NCBI GenBank assembly: GCA_021838765.1
Contig: JAKCCY010000009.1
Coordinates: 1-41,341 of the forward strand
DNA from: Nitrospirota bacterium
Lineage (GTDB): Bacteria; Nitrospirota_A; Leptospirillia; Leptospirillales; Leptospirillaceae
Direction of reading: 5' to 3'
DNA: 41,341 bases
The notes beneath the pieces were generated by a model. That model worked only from the letters and a program-made list of their open reading frames with translations. It ran no database searches and was not told the origin of the DNA. Positions 8,710-18,300 of the stretch are shown here, in pieces (position 1 is the stretch's first letter; each line of letters begins with the position of its first letter). The position numbers were made by a program, and so were the translations under genes.

Positions 8710-9600
8710 ATGCCAGCGATACTCTTAACCGCCGGAGGATTCCTGCTGATCCTCGGCGGCAGTATCCTTTTTTCCCATTCGGCAGAAGCACTGACCCAAA
8801 AGCTTTTCAGGAACCATTCCCTGGGCCGCCGCATACTGGGGAATATGTCCCTTTCCATTCCCGAGTTGATCCTGCCTCTCTTCTCTTTTCTAGGCGGATC
8901 AGGAGAGGGAAGAAAAGATGCCGGGATTGGAGCCATTCTGGGCGCCCCGCTTCTTCTTATCGCCATACTTTGGCCCATGACCCTGTTTTTCACCCGAAAA
9001 TCGCCTATTCCCTCTTCAGAGAAGAGGCAGTTATCCAGGGAAGCTCCCATTCTGGCAGCAGGACTCTCTCTGGCTCTTCTGGCGGGATCCTTTCCATCCC
9101 ACACCCTTCATATGAGCATTGGCATCTTCCTCCTGATGCTCTACCCGGCCATTCTTTTCGGAATCAAAGGAGAGGAGCTCCCTGACGACAGTAGCAACAC
9201 TGAAGACCATCCGGCATTTATCAGGACAGCTCTTATGTTTCTGTCGGGTGTCGCACTCCTTCTCATCGGCCCGGTCCTCCTGTTGAAGGGAATCCTGGGG
9301 TTCGGGGGATCCGGAGGAGGTGAAACCGTTTTCATCCTGTCCATCATCCTGTCTTCCCTGTCGACAGAATCTCCTGAAGCATTGTCTCTCTTCATGCTTC
9401 TGAAAAAAAGGGACATTCCGGCAGCCTACGCAATCCTCTGGGGGTCGATCCACTTTCAGCTGACGGTCTCCCTTGCGACCGGACTGATCCTCTCTCCCTG
9501 GATCATTCAGGAAAGGCACATTGCTGCAGGGGCCGTTCTGATTCTGGCACTGCTGCTCTCAACCCTCTGGGCACGATCAACCGTGGAAAGGACAAACTGA
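8710..9600 (+). CDS. CaCA-family Na+/Ca2+-type cation exchanger
   Basis: A 296-residue integral membrane protein with two homologous halves, as in the CaCA superfamily. The first alpha repeat carries SIPELILPLFSFLGGSGEG...GAILGAP and the second STESPEALSLF...DIPAAYAILWGS. These match the family pattern (S/T)xPE, then (A/G)xxNxxGSN, with the asparagine replaced. The conserved Glu of each repeat is present. A hydrophilic loop near residues 150-170 separates the halves. The ion is unknown; Ca2+/H+ or Ca2+/Na+ is the family default. The ribosome site is weak (AGG at about 8699). The stop overlaps the start of the next gene (TGATG), implying translational coupling with the MFS transporter. Confidence 0.8.
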   Translation: MPAILLTAGGFLLILGGSILFSHSAEALTQKLFRNHSLGRRILGNMSLSIPELILPLFSFLGGSGEGRKDAGIGAILGAPLLLIAILWPMTLFFTRKSPIPSSEKRQLSREAPILAAGLSLALLAGSFPSHTLHMSIGIFLLMLYPAILFGIKGEELPDDSSNTEDHPAFIRTALMFLSGVALLLIGPVLLLKGILGFGGSGGGETVFILSIILSSLSTESPEALSLFMLLKKRDIPAAYAILWGSIHFQLTVSLATGLILSPWIIQERHIAAGAVLILALLLSTLWARSTVERTN

Positions 9601-10817
9601 TGGATGAGAAACTCTCCAACGAAGAGAATGCCATTGTCATGGGTTTTGGCAAAACAAGCCTTTATGCCGATTTTGCCTACGAGATGGCACATATGCTCTT
9701 GCCACTCTGGATACTTCATTTGGGCGGCACGGCTGTTACCGTTTCGGTGATGGAATCCGTGGCGGAGGTCGCAAGAATGGGGGGAGCCATCAGCACCTCC
9801 CGCTTGGGAGAGACAGTAGAAAAACAGGGGTTACTGGTCAGGATAGGCTATGGATTAACCGCCATCGTCACCCCTCTCATGGGAATGGTCTCGGCACCTG
9901 GTGCCCTGATTCTTTTAAAATCCGTGTCCTGGTTCGGGAAAGGGCTTCGCGGGCCGGCAAGAGACGCGCTGGTCTCGGAAACCATCCCAAGAGAGTGGCT
10001 GTCAAGAGCCTATTCCCGTATTCAGACACTTGACCAGACAGGGGGAATCCTTGGCCCGTTGGTTGCAACAATCCTCACCGGAACAGTCAGCGTGCAAAAA
10101 CTGTTCTATATGACATCCATCCCGGCGGCATTGTGTTTTTTCTGGGCCGTATCTGCTTCCCGCTTGGCCCAAAAACAGACATCCTCCCTGAAGCAGGATA
10201 GCAGGGAGAAGACCTCCCCAAAACATTTTTCCACAAATCTTCTGTACAGAGGCAAGAAAGGATGGATCCCGACCCTCTTGGGGGGAACCCTTTTAAAAAT
10301 ATCGATATTTCCAGCCACACTCCTGATGTTCCGCTTTAATGAACAAAGTGGCCTGCCCATCCTGATGGGAGTCGGATTCATTCTTTCAAGCGTTGTCCAT
10401 GTCGCATCCGGACTCTTTTTATCCTTCAAGCCCATCACTCCTGAAAAACGCCTTGACCTTTTGCCTGGACCGGTCATCCTGTCACTCGCAATCACGCTCC
10501 TTCTGAGTCCATCCGGAGGAACAACAGCCTATATGATCGGAATGTCCCTATGGGGCGCAGGAGAACTCTGGACAACGATAGCGGTCAAGACCCGGATTGC
10601 CTCGCAACTGGGACCGGATCAGAAAAGCAAGGGATTTTCCCAACTTGAAATTTTCACCACAACAGGGATGCTTCTGTTTCAGCCGGCCGCAGCATGGGCA
10701 TGGGAACATGGACATAGTCTCGATGTTCTCGGAGTAACGCTCGTCCTCATAGCAACAGGAACCCTTCTGATGCTCAGAACAAAAGCCATCCCGCAGGATT
10801 CTCCGCTCAGAGGGTAA
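9600..10817 (+). CDS. Major facilitator superfamily transporter
   Basis: 405 residues, about 12 transmembrane segments with two six-helix halves. The loop after helix 4 reads GKGLRGPARDALVSETIP, a conserved signature in one branch of bacterial MFS proteins (GKGLRxPxRDALxA). LDQTGGILGPLVA in helix 5 is the antiporter-type motif C region. The ATG shares its A with the stop of the exchanger gene upstream, so the two are made together. The substrate is not evident. The gene ends 11 bases from the end of a convergent small gene with no clear hairpin between them. Confidence 0.85.
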   Translation: MDEKLSNEENAIVMGFGKTSLYADFAYEMAHMLLPLWILHLGGTAVTVSVMESVAEVARMGGAISTSRLGETVEKQGLLVRIGYGLTAIVTPLMGMVSAPGALILLKSVSWFGKGLRGPARDALVSETIPREWLSRAYSRIQTLDQTGGILGPLVATILTGTVSVQKLFYMTSIPAALCFFWAVSASRLAQKQTSSLKQDSREKTSPKHFSTNLLYRGKKGWIPTLLGGTLLKISIFPATLLMFRFNEQSGLPILMGVGFILSSVVHVASGLFLSFKPITPEKRLDLLPGPVILSLAITLLLSPSGGTTAYMIGMSLWGAGELWTTIAVKTRIASQLGPDQKSKGFSQLEIFTTTGMLLFQPAAAWAWEHGHSLDVLGVTLVLIATGTLLMLRTKAIPQDSPLRG

Positions 10818-10828
10818 AAAAACAACGA

Positions 10829-11080
10829 TCAGTATCCAAGTGACGTTGGCTGATAATGCGGAGGACCAACCCCTCCCTCATCTCCACCAGAGTGGGGAGA
10901 TCTCCCGCCACCACCAGGCGGGAGCCCCCCAGACGGGCCGGACGGCAACATCTGATGAAGCCCCCCATTTCCCGTTCCCGAACCTGCCTCCATGGAATGG
11001 GCCATATAAAGGAGCCCAATCCATATGACCAGAAGCCCCCACAGGATCTTTTTCCCTCCCATATCATCGAACGAGTTCAA
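10829..11080 (-). CDS. Small membrane-anchored Gly/Pro-rich protein
   Basis: 83 residues from TTG 11080. AGGAG ends eight bases before the start, which supports the call. An N-terminal hydrophobic helix (ILWGLLVIWIGLLYMA) follows GGKK, giving a signal anchor or uncleaved signal. The remainder is Gly, Pro and Ser rich (PSGPSGGLPPGGGGR), ending PTSLGY. It lies 32 bases downstream of bcp and is probably the last gene of that operon. No family was recognised. The composition could be chance coding in a GC-rich stretch, but the ribosome site and the helix argue for a real gene. Confidence 0.5.
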   Translation of the reverse strand: MNSFDDMGGKKILWGLLVIWIGLLYMAHSMEAGSGTGNGGLHQMLPSGPSGGLPPGGGGRSPHSGGDEGGVGPPHYQPTSLGY

Positions 11081-11112
11081 GTGTTTTCTCCTGACCCTTC
11101 AGCGCTGAGAGG

Positions 11113-11589
11113 TTAAAGTCCCAAAAAACTCATGATCTGAGCGACATGGCCATCCACCTTCACCTTTGGATAGATCTTTCTGATCGTTCCGTCGGCACCA
11201 ATCACTACGGTTGTTCGTTCAATACCAATCGATTTCCGTCCATACATGTTCTTCTCTTTCAAAACTCCATAGGCCGTACAGATCGCACCGTCAGGATCTG
11301 AAAGAAGGGGAAAATTCAGATCATATTTCTTGACAAACTTTCCATGGCTTTCCAGCGAATCCCTCGAAACACCCAACACCACGACTCCGGCCCGCTTTAA
11401 CGGCTCGAAAGCATCCCGAAAATCACAAGCTTCCCGAGTGCAACCAGGCGTATCATCCTTGGGATAGAAATAAAGGACAACCGTTCGGCCCTTCAGATCA
11501 GAAAGACTCACAGTTGGCGACTCATACCCCAAAACACCAGCTGAAAAGGAAGGGGCCAAATCCCCTTCCTTCAATGGATCAGTTGCCAT
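11113..11589 (-). CDS. bcp: Bcp-type thiol peroxidase (peroxiredoxin)
   Basis: About 158 residues. It reduces peroxides through a reactive cysteine. The motif YPKDDTPGCTREAC contains the peroxidatic Cys50 (PxxxTxxC) and the resolving Cys55, spaced as in E. coli Bcp. The thioredoxin fold continues with VLGVSRDS and FPLLSDPDG. I prefer ATG 11589 (MATDPLKEGD) over in-frame codons up to 11655, because AAGGAA lies just upstream and the residues beyond do not belong to the family. This start overlaps the end of the SPFH gene by 11 bases, indicating coupling. Cytoplasmic; probably reduced by thioredoxin. Confidence 0.93.
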   Translation of the reverse strand: MATDPLKEGDLAPSFSAGVLGYESPTVSLSDLKGRTVVLYFYPKDDTPGCTREACDFRDAFEPLKRAGVVVLGVSRDSLESHGKFVKKYDLNFPLLSDPDGAICTAYGVLKEKNMYGRKSIGIERTTVVIGADGTIRKIYPKVKVDGHVAQIMSFLGL

Positions 11590-12439
11590 TTGATTGTTCC
11601 TTTCCCCTATATGTGTGATGAATGGTTCTGTTTGAAGCCCTTCCCGGATCTGCATTCAATATCACAGGAAGGCCATTTTTTCCACCGCCGATGATAACAA
11701 TCTTCGCATTGGGGCTCTTGGCCAGCTCTTCAGTCGCCCGAATTCCCTTCCATGTCAGGTATTGCGAGGTCAGGTTTTCCTGAACAATTTTCTGGAAGGC
11801 CGAAATTCCTTCCGCCTCGATGCGCTTTTTCTGGGCCTCCTTCCTCGCGATATCCAGAACATATTCCATCCGCTGGAAGTTCTGCTCCTCGGTCAGTTTA
11901 TGCTCGATCGCCGTCCGGATCACACGGGGCAGTTTGACATTTCTGATCAAAAATCCGCTGACTGTGACCGGATACCCTTTCAGTTTCTCACGAAGATGCT
12001 TCAGGATCGATCGTTCGATCTTCTCTCTCTGATTCGAATAGATCTGCGAGGGGGTGTAGCGACCAACAATCTTCCGGGTCTCGGAACGAACATAGGGTGC
12101 GATCAGCACATGAAAGTAATCGGGGCCAACGGTCTCCTGAAGCGTCGGAAGGTATTTCGCATCCACCTTGTAGAGAACCGATGCATCCATTCCGACAGGG
12201 AGACCGTTCACCGTCAATACATTCAAGTTGAGCCTTGCTTCCTGGGTTCTCAGGGAATAAATATACATCTCGTTCCACGGGGCGATCACCTGGACGCCTT
12301 CCCTGTAAATATGGGCTTTATCCGTTCCATGGCTGATATCCCAGAAAACACCCGCCTGGCCCGGATTGATTGAAACGACACAGCCCGCCAGAAGACTGGT
12401 GAGAGCAATCGCTCCAGCTGCTTTTTTGAAATTTTTCAT
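11579..12439 (-). CDS. SPFH/prohibitin-like lipoprotein
   Basis: About 286 residues. A signal peptide ends in the lipobox LLAGC, so unlike typical prohibitins this one appears to be lipid-anchored. The band-7 domain follows: GQAGVFWDISHG, a strand region, GMDASVLYKVD, and YVRSETRKIVGRYTPSQIYSNQREKIE. A helical stretch with FQRMEYVLDIARKEAQKKRIEAEGISAFQKIV is characteristic of prohibitin-type coiled coils. ATG 12439 has GGAGG ending a few bases upstream; a TTG one codon earlier is less likely. Prohibitins form large rings that regulate membrane proteases. Here the ring would lie in the periplasm. The neighbours are another lipoprotein and Bcp, suggesting envelope stress protection (inference). 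Confidence 0.88.
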   Translation of the reverse strand: MKNFKKAAGAIALTSLLAGCVVSINPGQAGVFWDISHGTDKAHIYREGVQVIAPWNEMYIYSLRTQEARLNLNVLTVNGLPVGMDASVLYKVDAKYLPTLQETVGPDYFHVLIAPYVRSETRKIVGRYTPSQIYSNQREKIERSILKHLREKLKGYPVTVSGFLIRNVKLPRVIRTAIEHKLTEEQNFQRMEYVLDIARKEAQKKRIEAEGISAFQKIVQENLTSQYLTWKGIRATEELAKSPNAKIVIIGGGKNGLPVILNADPGRASNRTIHHTYRGKEQSNGN

Positions 12440-12481
12440 CAATTCCTCCGCACGATCACTGGAATATGATCTTCATAACTT

Positions 12482-13093
12482 TCATGGACCAACATCCCAG
12501 AGGTTCAGAAATGATCCGTTTTTTTTCACCAATTTTGAAACCTGACCGAGAACCTTACCGTCCGAAACGGACATGATCCTGACCGAAATCTCTATTTGCT
12601 GCCCGAGATCCGTCATTCTCCCCAAAACAATCCGGTCTGCATTCAACTCTCTTGCGATCAACACCATTGAAGACGATCCTTGACCTCCCTGAGTGATCGC
12701 CTCCAGATGCATTTTTTGACGGAGTTTTCCGGAATCAATTACGTTCAAGGCGGGATCAGTAGACAAGCCTTCGCTGATCCTTGATGCCAGATAACGCCCC
12801 AAAACACGCGCAACACCACGGTTATCCACAAATTTGGGAACGAGCACACTCTCCTGGGGCTTCCCTTTTTCAAGGGTGCCGTCAAGGACAGCGTCAATTT
12901 CGGAGGTCAATTGTTTGGAGACTGTCACCGGAGTCTCGCCGGAGACGCCTTCTGCAACAATTGCCGGGGTAAAATGTTCTGCAGGAGAGGTTTGGCAAGA
13001 AGAAATCGCCAGAAACAAAAGAAAAACGAACGGAACAAACAGATTACTTCCCACCGCTTTCGAGGGGATCAGTCGATAGTTTTCCATTTTCAT
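12482..13093 (-). CDS. FlgO/CsgG-like lipoprotein
   Basis: About 203 residues. The hydrophobic N-terminal segment ends in a lipobox (AISSC). The mature part has a FlgO/TolB-N-like domain: ESVLVPKFVDNRG, RVLGRYLASRISEGLS, LNVIDSGKLRQ, NADRIVLGRMTDLGQQIEISVRIMSVSDGKVLG. This is a strand-helix pattern shared by FlgO, CsgG and LpoB relatives that act at the outer membrane. AGGGAG lies eight bases upstream of the ATG and overlaps the last codons of the preceding gene. Function is not known. It could be a structural partner of the SPFH lipoprotein encoded next. Confidence 0.78.
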   Translation of the reverse strand: MKMENYRLIPSKAVGSNLFVPFVFLLFLAISSCQTSPAEHFTPAIVAEGVSGETPVTVSKQLTSEIDAVLDGTLEKGKPQESVLVPKFVDNRGVARVLGRYLASRISEGLSTDPALNVIDSGKLRQKMHLEAITQGGQGSSSMVLIARELNADRIVLGRMTDLGQQIEISVRIMSVSDGKVLGQVSKLVKKNGSFLNLWDVGP

Positions 13094-13097
13094 TGAA

Positions 13098-13331
13098 TTA
13101 ACTCCCTAATGTACCGGAGTTCATCCGAAGATCGTGTTCAGAGCGAAGATCTTCGAGAAGTTCACGGAGAGCCGAAGCTTCCTCGGCCGACAGCAAATGG
13201 TCGTTCTCCCCCTCGTCAATGTCCTGTTCAAGGGACTGCCAGCGACTCCCGATAACAAAATGTTCCTTCGAAATCTCTCCGTCAAGATCAAGAAGCCTGT
13301 TTCGAATCACAATGTAACGATCCGATTCCAT
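13098..13331 (-). CDS. Small acidic protein of unknown function
   Basis: 77 residues, helical and highly acidic (SLEQDIDEGENDHLLSAEEASALRELLEDLRSEHDLR). No signal peptide. ATG 13331 is preceded by GGAGGTGTCTC, one of the best ribosome sites in the window. It ends four bases before the FlgO-like gene and leads the minus-strand operon. No family was recognised. The size and charge would suit a small regulator or adaptor, but there is no direct evidence. Confidence 0.72.
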   Translation of the reverse strand: MESDRYIVIRNRLLDLDGEISKEHFVIGSRWQSLEQDIDEGENDHLLSAEEASALRELLEDLRSEHDLRMNSGTLGS

Positions 13332-13410
13332 GAGACACCTCCAGGTTGGATCTATCTGAATACCTCCGTTTAGGAAAAGGAACAGTCTCTTTCATTCCGC
13401 TCCCGTTCAC

Positions 13411-13416
13411 ATTATA
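13411..13416 (-). promoter_or_regulatory. Candidate -10 element for the 13331-10829 operon
   Basis: A perfect TATAAT on the minus strand lies 80 bases upstream of the leading gene. There is no good -35 at 17 bases, so this rests mainly on the -10 match and the position. The 300-base stretch between the divergent starts at 13331 and 13632 holds little else that I can support, apart from a short GGCAT/ATGCC inverted repeat at 13436-13452. Confidence 0.4.
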
Positions 13417-13631
13417 TACCTCCCCCATGATTATTGGCATCAAGATCATGCCATAGAACCGTTTTCCAGAAAATCGTGATAGAATTTCCAGGAACCGGAA
13501 AAATAATGGATTGGGTGAACATTTAAACCGGCCACTCTGTTTCCGGAAATCACCGGAGGTGTATGGAGTCCGTCACCTCATGCGATTTTCATCAACGCCA
13601 ACATGTCATAACAGACCAAGAAGGAGGAATC

Positions 13632-13979
13632 ATGCACCCATTAAAAATGGTCACAGCTTCCCTTATATCCGCCGCATTTTTTTCCATGGGACTCGTCGGA
13701 ACACCGGCTTTCGCGGCCGAAAAAACATCCGTCAAGATTACCTCTCCAAAAAGCGGATCCACCGTTCATAACCCTGTCCTGATTCGTTACATCCTCCATA
13801 AAGGACCAAAGGGTGACCATGTCCATCTTTTCATCGATGGTCAATTTACAGAGCCCACCCACCAGAATCCCATAAAGATCAAACTGCCCAAAGGCAGACA
13901 TACCCTTACACTCAAGGTCGCAACAGCAGGTCACAAGATTCTTGGACCAAAGTCCAAAGTGACCGTCAACGTCGAATAA
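13632..13979 (+). CDS. Small secreted Ig-like protein, DUF4399-like
   Basis: About 115 residues. ATG 13632 has GGAGG a few bases upstream; in-frame codons extending to 13563 lack a ribosome site. A signal peptide ends TPAFAAE. The mature protein is a beta sandwich of about 90 residues: KITSPKSGSTVHNP, GDHVHLFIDGQ, LPKGRHTLTLKV, GPKSKVTVNVE. The conserved HxHxxxD and GxHTLxL elements resemble DUF4399 and related periplasmic Ig-like domains whose histidines may bind metal. No partner gene is adjacent on this strand. A strong terminator follows directly. Confidence 0.75.
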   Translation: MHPLKMVTASLISAAFFSMGLVGTPAFAAEKTSVKITSPKSGSTVHNPVLIRYILHKGPKGDHVHLFIDGQFTEPTHQNPIKIKLPKGRHTLTLKVATAGHKILGPKSKVTVNVE

Positions 13980-13980
13980 A

Positions 13981-14012
13981 AAAAAGCCCTCCGTCATGGA
14001 GGGCTTTTTTTT
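13981..14012. terminator. Bidirectional terminator
   Basis: A perfect 12-bp stem (13981-13992 with 13998-14009), loop GTCAT, A run before and T run after. It serves the small secreted protein on the plus strand and, read the other way, the alcohol dehydrogenase end of the efflux operon at 14054. Confidence 0.92.
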
Positions 14013-14053
14013 CTGTCCTTCTTTCATCTCAACGTTCAAACCCTTCAGGCCCT

Positions 14054-15052
14054 TCAGGAAACCTTCAACACGCATGCTCCACGGATCCGGTCGTTCTTGA
14101 GATCCATCAGGGCAGATGTTGCCTCTTCCAGAGAATAAACCCTGACTTTCGGGGTGATTCCAAACGCCTTGGCCATTTTTAAGAGACCCTGCCCGTCCTC
14201 CCTCGTATTGGCTGTCACCGAACCGAGGCTCTTTTCCAGAAAGAGCTGGTCCTGATAGACAAGGGATGGAATATTCGACAGATGGATCCCTGCGATCAGG
14301 AGCTTTCCTCCCCGATCAAGATCAAGCATGATATCCGGAACAATCTCTCCCGCTGGAGCAAACAGGATTGCTCCGTCAAGAGGCTCTTCGGGATGAGTCC
14401 CTGACGGCCCGACAAAATCGGCACCCATCTCCCGAGCCAGGGCCTGATGACCTTCTCCCCTGCTGATGACAGACACTCTCATCCCTAAAAACTTTGCCAT
14501 CTGGAGAACAAGGTGGGCAGATGCCCCGAATCCGTAAAGACCGAGATGTTGCCCGCGAAGGAGCGCAAGCCTTGAAAAAGCCCGGTAACCGATAATGCCT
14601 GCGCATAAAAGCGGAGCAAATACCGAAGGATCCGTGAAGTTCAGGTGATAGACAAACCGTCCATCCCCCACAACGTACTCGGCAAATCCACCGGGCCTGT
14701 CATAACCGGTAAAGATCGGAGACAAACACAAATTCTCCCTCCCCGACAGACAGAAACGACAGGTTCCGCATGACCGGTAAAGCCAAGCCATCCCTACAGG
14801 ATCACCCAGAGCCCATCCGGTGACGCCTTCTCCGAGAGCTGCAATCTCGCCCACAATTTCATGTCCGGGAATCGTCCCGGGAGAGACACCCGGAAGATCC
14901 CCCTCCACAACATGAAGATCCGTCCTGCAAACCCCGCAGGAGCGAACCCTGATCAGAACCTCCCCCTTGCCCGGAGAAGGAACCGGAAGATCCCGAAGGA
15001 CAAGGGAATCCGGAGCCACCGGTCCTGTCTTCGACAGAACCATCGCTTTCAT
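14054..15052 (-). CDS. Zinc-dependent alcohol dehydrogenase (MDR family)
   Basis: 332 residues; interconverts alcohols and aldehydes with NAD(P). Catalytic zinc ligands fit Cys42 (CGVCRTDLH) and His64-Glu65 (PGHE). The four structural-zinc cysteines are at 95, 98, 101 and 109 (CGTCRFCLSGRENLC). The Rossmann part begins near LGLYGFGASAH. The length is typical of the short bacterial AdhA-like group. GGGAGAG precedes the ATG. It is the last gene of the efflux operon, 13 bases after the DUF2892 gene, and ends at the shared terminator. Its link to the pump (for example aldehyde or solvent detoxification) is inference. Confidence 0.92.
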   Translation of the reverse strand: MKAMVLSKTGPVAPDSLVLRDLPVPSPGKGEVLIRVRSCGVCRTDLHVVEGDLPGVSPGTIPGHEIVGEIAALGEGVTGWALGDPVGMAWLYRSCGTCRFCLSGRENLCLSPIFTGYDRPGGFAEYVVGDGRFVYHLNFTDPSVFAPLLCAGIIGYRAFSRLALLRGQHLGLYGFGASAHLVLQMAKFLGMRVSVISRGEGHQALAREMGADFVGPSGTHPEEPLDGAILFAPAGEIVPDIMLDLDRGGKLLIAGIHLSNIPSLVYQDQLFLEKSLGSVTANTREDGQGLLKMAKAFGITPKVRVYSLEEATSALMDLKNDRIRGACVLKVS

Positions 15053-15065
15053 AGAGCTCTCCCGG

Positions 15066-15278
15066 TCAACAGCAGTTCTTTTCCCCTTCCGCCGGCCTTC
15101 GCAGAATCTTTCTCAAGATAGACTCCGCAAGACACCACCTGGTGATTGAAGACTGAAGGAGATTGGCACCCACAAAGGCTGTCAGCCATAACCACTCCCT
15201 TGAAACATAGACGGACAAAAGCAGACTGATCAATATCATCGATCCGGCCAACGCGCGGATCATTCTTTCCATCGACAT
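15066..15278 (-). CDS. DUF2892 membrane protein (YgaP transmembrane-like)
   Basis: 70 residues with two hydrophobic segments. MERMIRALAGSMILISL and WLWLTAFVGANLLQSSITRWC are the DUF2892 signature (normally NMERxIRxxAG and FVGxNLLQSxxTGxC). It ends with a lysine/arginine-rich tail and paired cysteines. E. coli YgaP carries this part fused to rhodanese; here it stands alone. GGAGGAG precedes ATG 15278. It lies between the RND pump and the dehydrogenase. DUF2892 proteins often accompany sulfur-responsive ArsR regulators, and this operon begins with such a regulator. Confidence 0.85.
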   Translation of the reverse strand: MSMERMIRALAGSMILISLLLSVYVSREWLWLTAFVGANLLQSSITRWCLAESILRKILRRPAEGEKNCC

Positions 15279-15308
15279 TTTACTCCTCCATTATCAAAAA
15301 TCCCAGAA

Positions 15309-18300
15309 TCAGTTCCCGGAAACCATCTGCCGGCCATCCGGCCAGCGTTTCCCCTCCACCCGGGCAACCAGGAGGGGAACAAGAACAAGGGTGAGAACCG
15401 TCGAAACCATCGAACCCGCCAGAAGCGCAATCGCCATACCGCGGAAAATCGGATCCGAGAGGATGACAAAGGATCCAGCAACAAGAGCCAATGCTGTCAG
15501 CAAAATAGGCCTTGTCCGAACGGCACCCGCTTCCAGAACCGCTTGTTTCAGCTCGACTCCCTCCGCTTTTTTCGTGTGCAGGAAATCCACAAGAAGAATG
15601 GAGTTTCGAACCATGATTCCGCCAAGGGCGATAAACCCGATCATCGATGTCGCCGTAAAGTTCGATCCCAGAAGGACATGGCCCGGAATCACCCCTATGA
15701 GCGCCAGAGGAATCGGAGACATGATGATCAGGGGAGTCACATAGCTTTTGAACTGGATCACGATCAGGAGATAAATGACCACGATGGCGGCAATAAAGGC
15801 GATTCCCATATCCCTGAAGGTGACATAGGTGACATGCCACTCTCCACCCCACCGCACCGAAATCTTGTCGTTGGAAGACGGATATCCCCAAAAATATTGC
15901 CGAACAGCTTCGGGATGTCCGGAAAGCTCCGACGGGGGGAGTTTTCTTGAAAGATCCACCGCCGCATAGACAGGGCTCCGGTTGGAGCCGATCGTATTTC
16001 CCGTCACATAGACCACAGGACGAAGATTCTTGCGGTACAGAACGGCGGGCGCGCCTTCTTCGGAAACATCAATCAGTGTCCCCAGGGGGAGGAGTCTTCC
16101 ATTATTGGATCGGACCATGATCGAGTCCAGATCCTTGATGGAAGAGCGGTCCTTCCTTGAAACATCCAGGACAATCGGAACATACCCCTTCCCGGATGTC
16201 GTATGAAGCTCCCCTGTCTCGCCATGCAATCCAAGAGTCAATGCTTTTTCAATCTGCTCCGTTGAAACGCCCGAAAGAGCCGCCTTCTCCTGGTCAACGC
16301 GGATCCTGTAGCGGACCTGGGGGTCCGGAAGGGTTGAATCGACATCAATCACCCCTTCGGCATGCTGAAAGACATCCCGAACCTTTTTGGCATAGTCACT
16401 GATGCTTTTCTGATCCGGTCCGGTGACCTCCGCAACGATCGGAGCCATGACCGGAGGTCCCGGGGGCACCTCGACCATTTTGATCCTTGCGCCAAAGGAA
16501 TGCGCCACGGGAGCTAGCTTGCGCTCCATCTCTTCGGCAATCCGATGGCTTTGAAGCGATCGTTTTTCCCTCGGGAGAAGATTGATATGGATTTCGGCGA
16601 CCCTTTTCCCTCTCCGCAAATAATAGTGTCTGACGAGTCCATTGAAGTCGAACGGAGCAGCAAGTCCGACATAGGCCTGATCGGAACGGACAGAAGGATC
16701 CTTCAGGATCACCCGTTCCAGAGCCATGGCGGTTCCGGCGGTGGACTCAAGAGTTGTTCCCGCAGGCATATCAATGACAACATCCAGTTCACTTTTATTG
16801 TCAAAAGGAAGCATCTTCAACAAAAGGGTACGTGTATCAAAAAAGGCCATGACACCAACCGTCAGAAGCAGAACTGAGACAAAAAACAGATTCTGCCGAA
16901 GTCGGGAGTTCAGCAGAGGGAGCATGATCGACCTGTAAAGGTGACGGATTCCCGCATCCACCTTTCCCATGATCTTGTTGACATGGCCAGCGGGCGGAAC
17001 CATTCTTAGCGCAAGAAAGGGAACCACCGTCAGGGCCACCAGGAGGGAACCTGTCATCGCCAATGAGGCATTGACCGGAATGGGGCGCATGTAAGGCCCC
17101 ATCAGCCCGCTGACGAATGCCATGGGAAACAGTGCTCCAATAACGGTAAAGGTTGCCAGGATCGTCGGGTTCCCGACTTCACCCACGGCGACAACGGCGC
17201 GTTCAAGAAGGGTATCCCTGTCTCGTTTGCCTCCCAGAAAATGAAAATGCCGGTTGATATTTTCCACTACCACAATCGCATCATCCACCAGAATACCGAT
17301 GGAGAAGATCAGGGCAAAAAGCGTGACCCTGTTGACGGTATAGCCAATCACCATGGATCCGAATAACGTGAGGGCAAGTGTTACCGGAATCGCGACAGCC
17401 ACCACTCCGGACTCCCTCAGTGAAAGACCAAGCGCAACAAGCAGGATCACGGCAACAGTGGCAACAACGAGATGCAATAAAAGATCATCGGCCTTTTCAT
17501 TGGCCGTATGGCCATAATTTCTGGTCACCGTCCATTGGACATCAGAAGGAATCTTTCTCGCCGAAAGATCTTTCATCTTCTGAAGGATTTGGTTGGCGAC
17601 AACAACGGCATTGATCCCTTTTTTCTTTGCGACAGCCACAGTGACCGCCGTTTCATCCCCCGATAAAGGAGATGTGGCCGGATGGCCGATCCATACATAA
17701 CTCTCAAGGGGCCCCGGACCATCCGTGACTTTTGCAACCTGAAACAAACGTATGCTTTTCCCATGTTGCACGGAAACCACCAGGTTCCGGACCTGGGAAA
17801 CCCGGGTCAATGTTCCGGAAAGCGCCACCTGATAAGAAATATTGTTCCGATCGAAACTTCCGAGATCAATACTTCTGTTCGATCGCCAGATCGCAGCGGA
17901 AACATCCATCGCCGTCAGATGATGGGCCGTAAGATCCGATGGACTCAATACCACACGGACCGTTCGCCTTCTGCCTCCGATGACCGTCACCTGTCCCGTC
18001 CCGGGAATCCTCTTGAAGCTTGTCGCAACCTCTTCCGATAGACGATGAAGGACCGCATCCGACTCGGTTTTTGAATACAGCGTCACAGCCATTACAGGAA
18101 CGTCATTGATGTCCATTGGCTTGACGAGAACCGGACCAGCGTCCCGGGGAAGGTAGCCGCGGCTCTTCATGACCTCGCTGTAAATCTTGACGAGGCTCTT
18201 TCCCATGGGCTCACCCACATGAAAGCGGACCGTCACCACAGCCGTCCCACTTTCAGATTGTGAATAAACCGCCTTGACCCCCTTGATCCTGGAAAGATGT

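Noticed and set aside
11762..12373. 203-residue plus-strand open frame
   Set aside because: Antisense to the SPFH lipoprotein gene; composition is that of a shadow frame.
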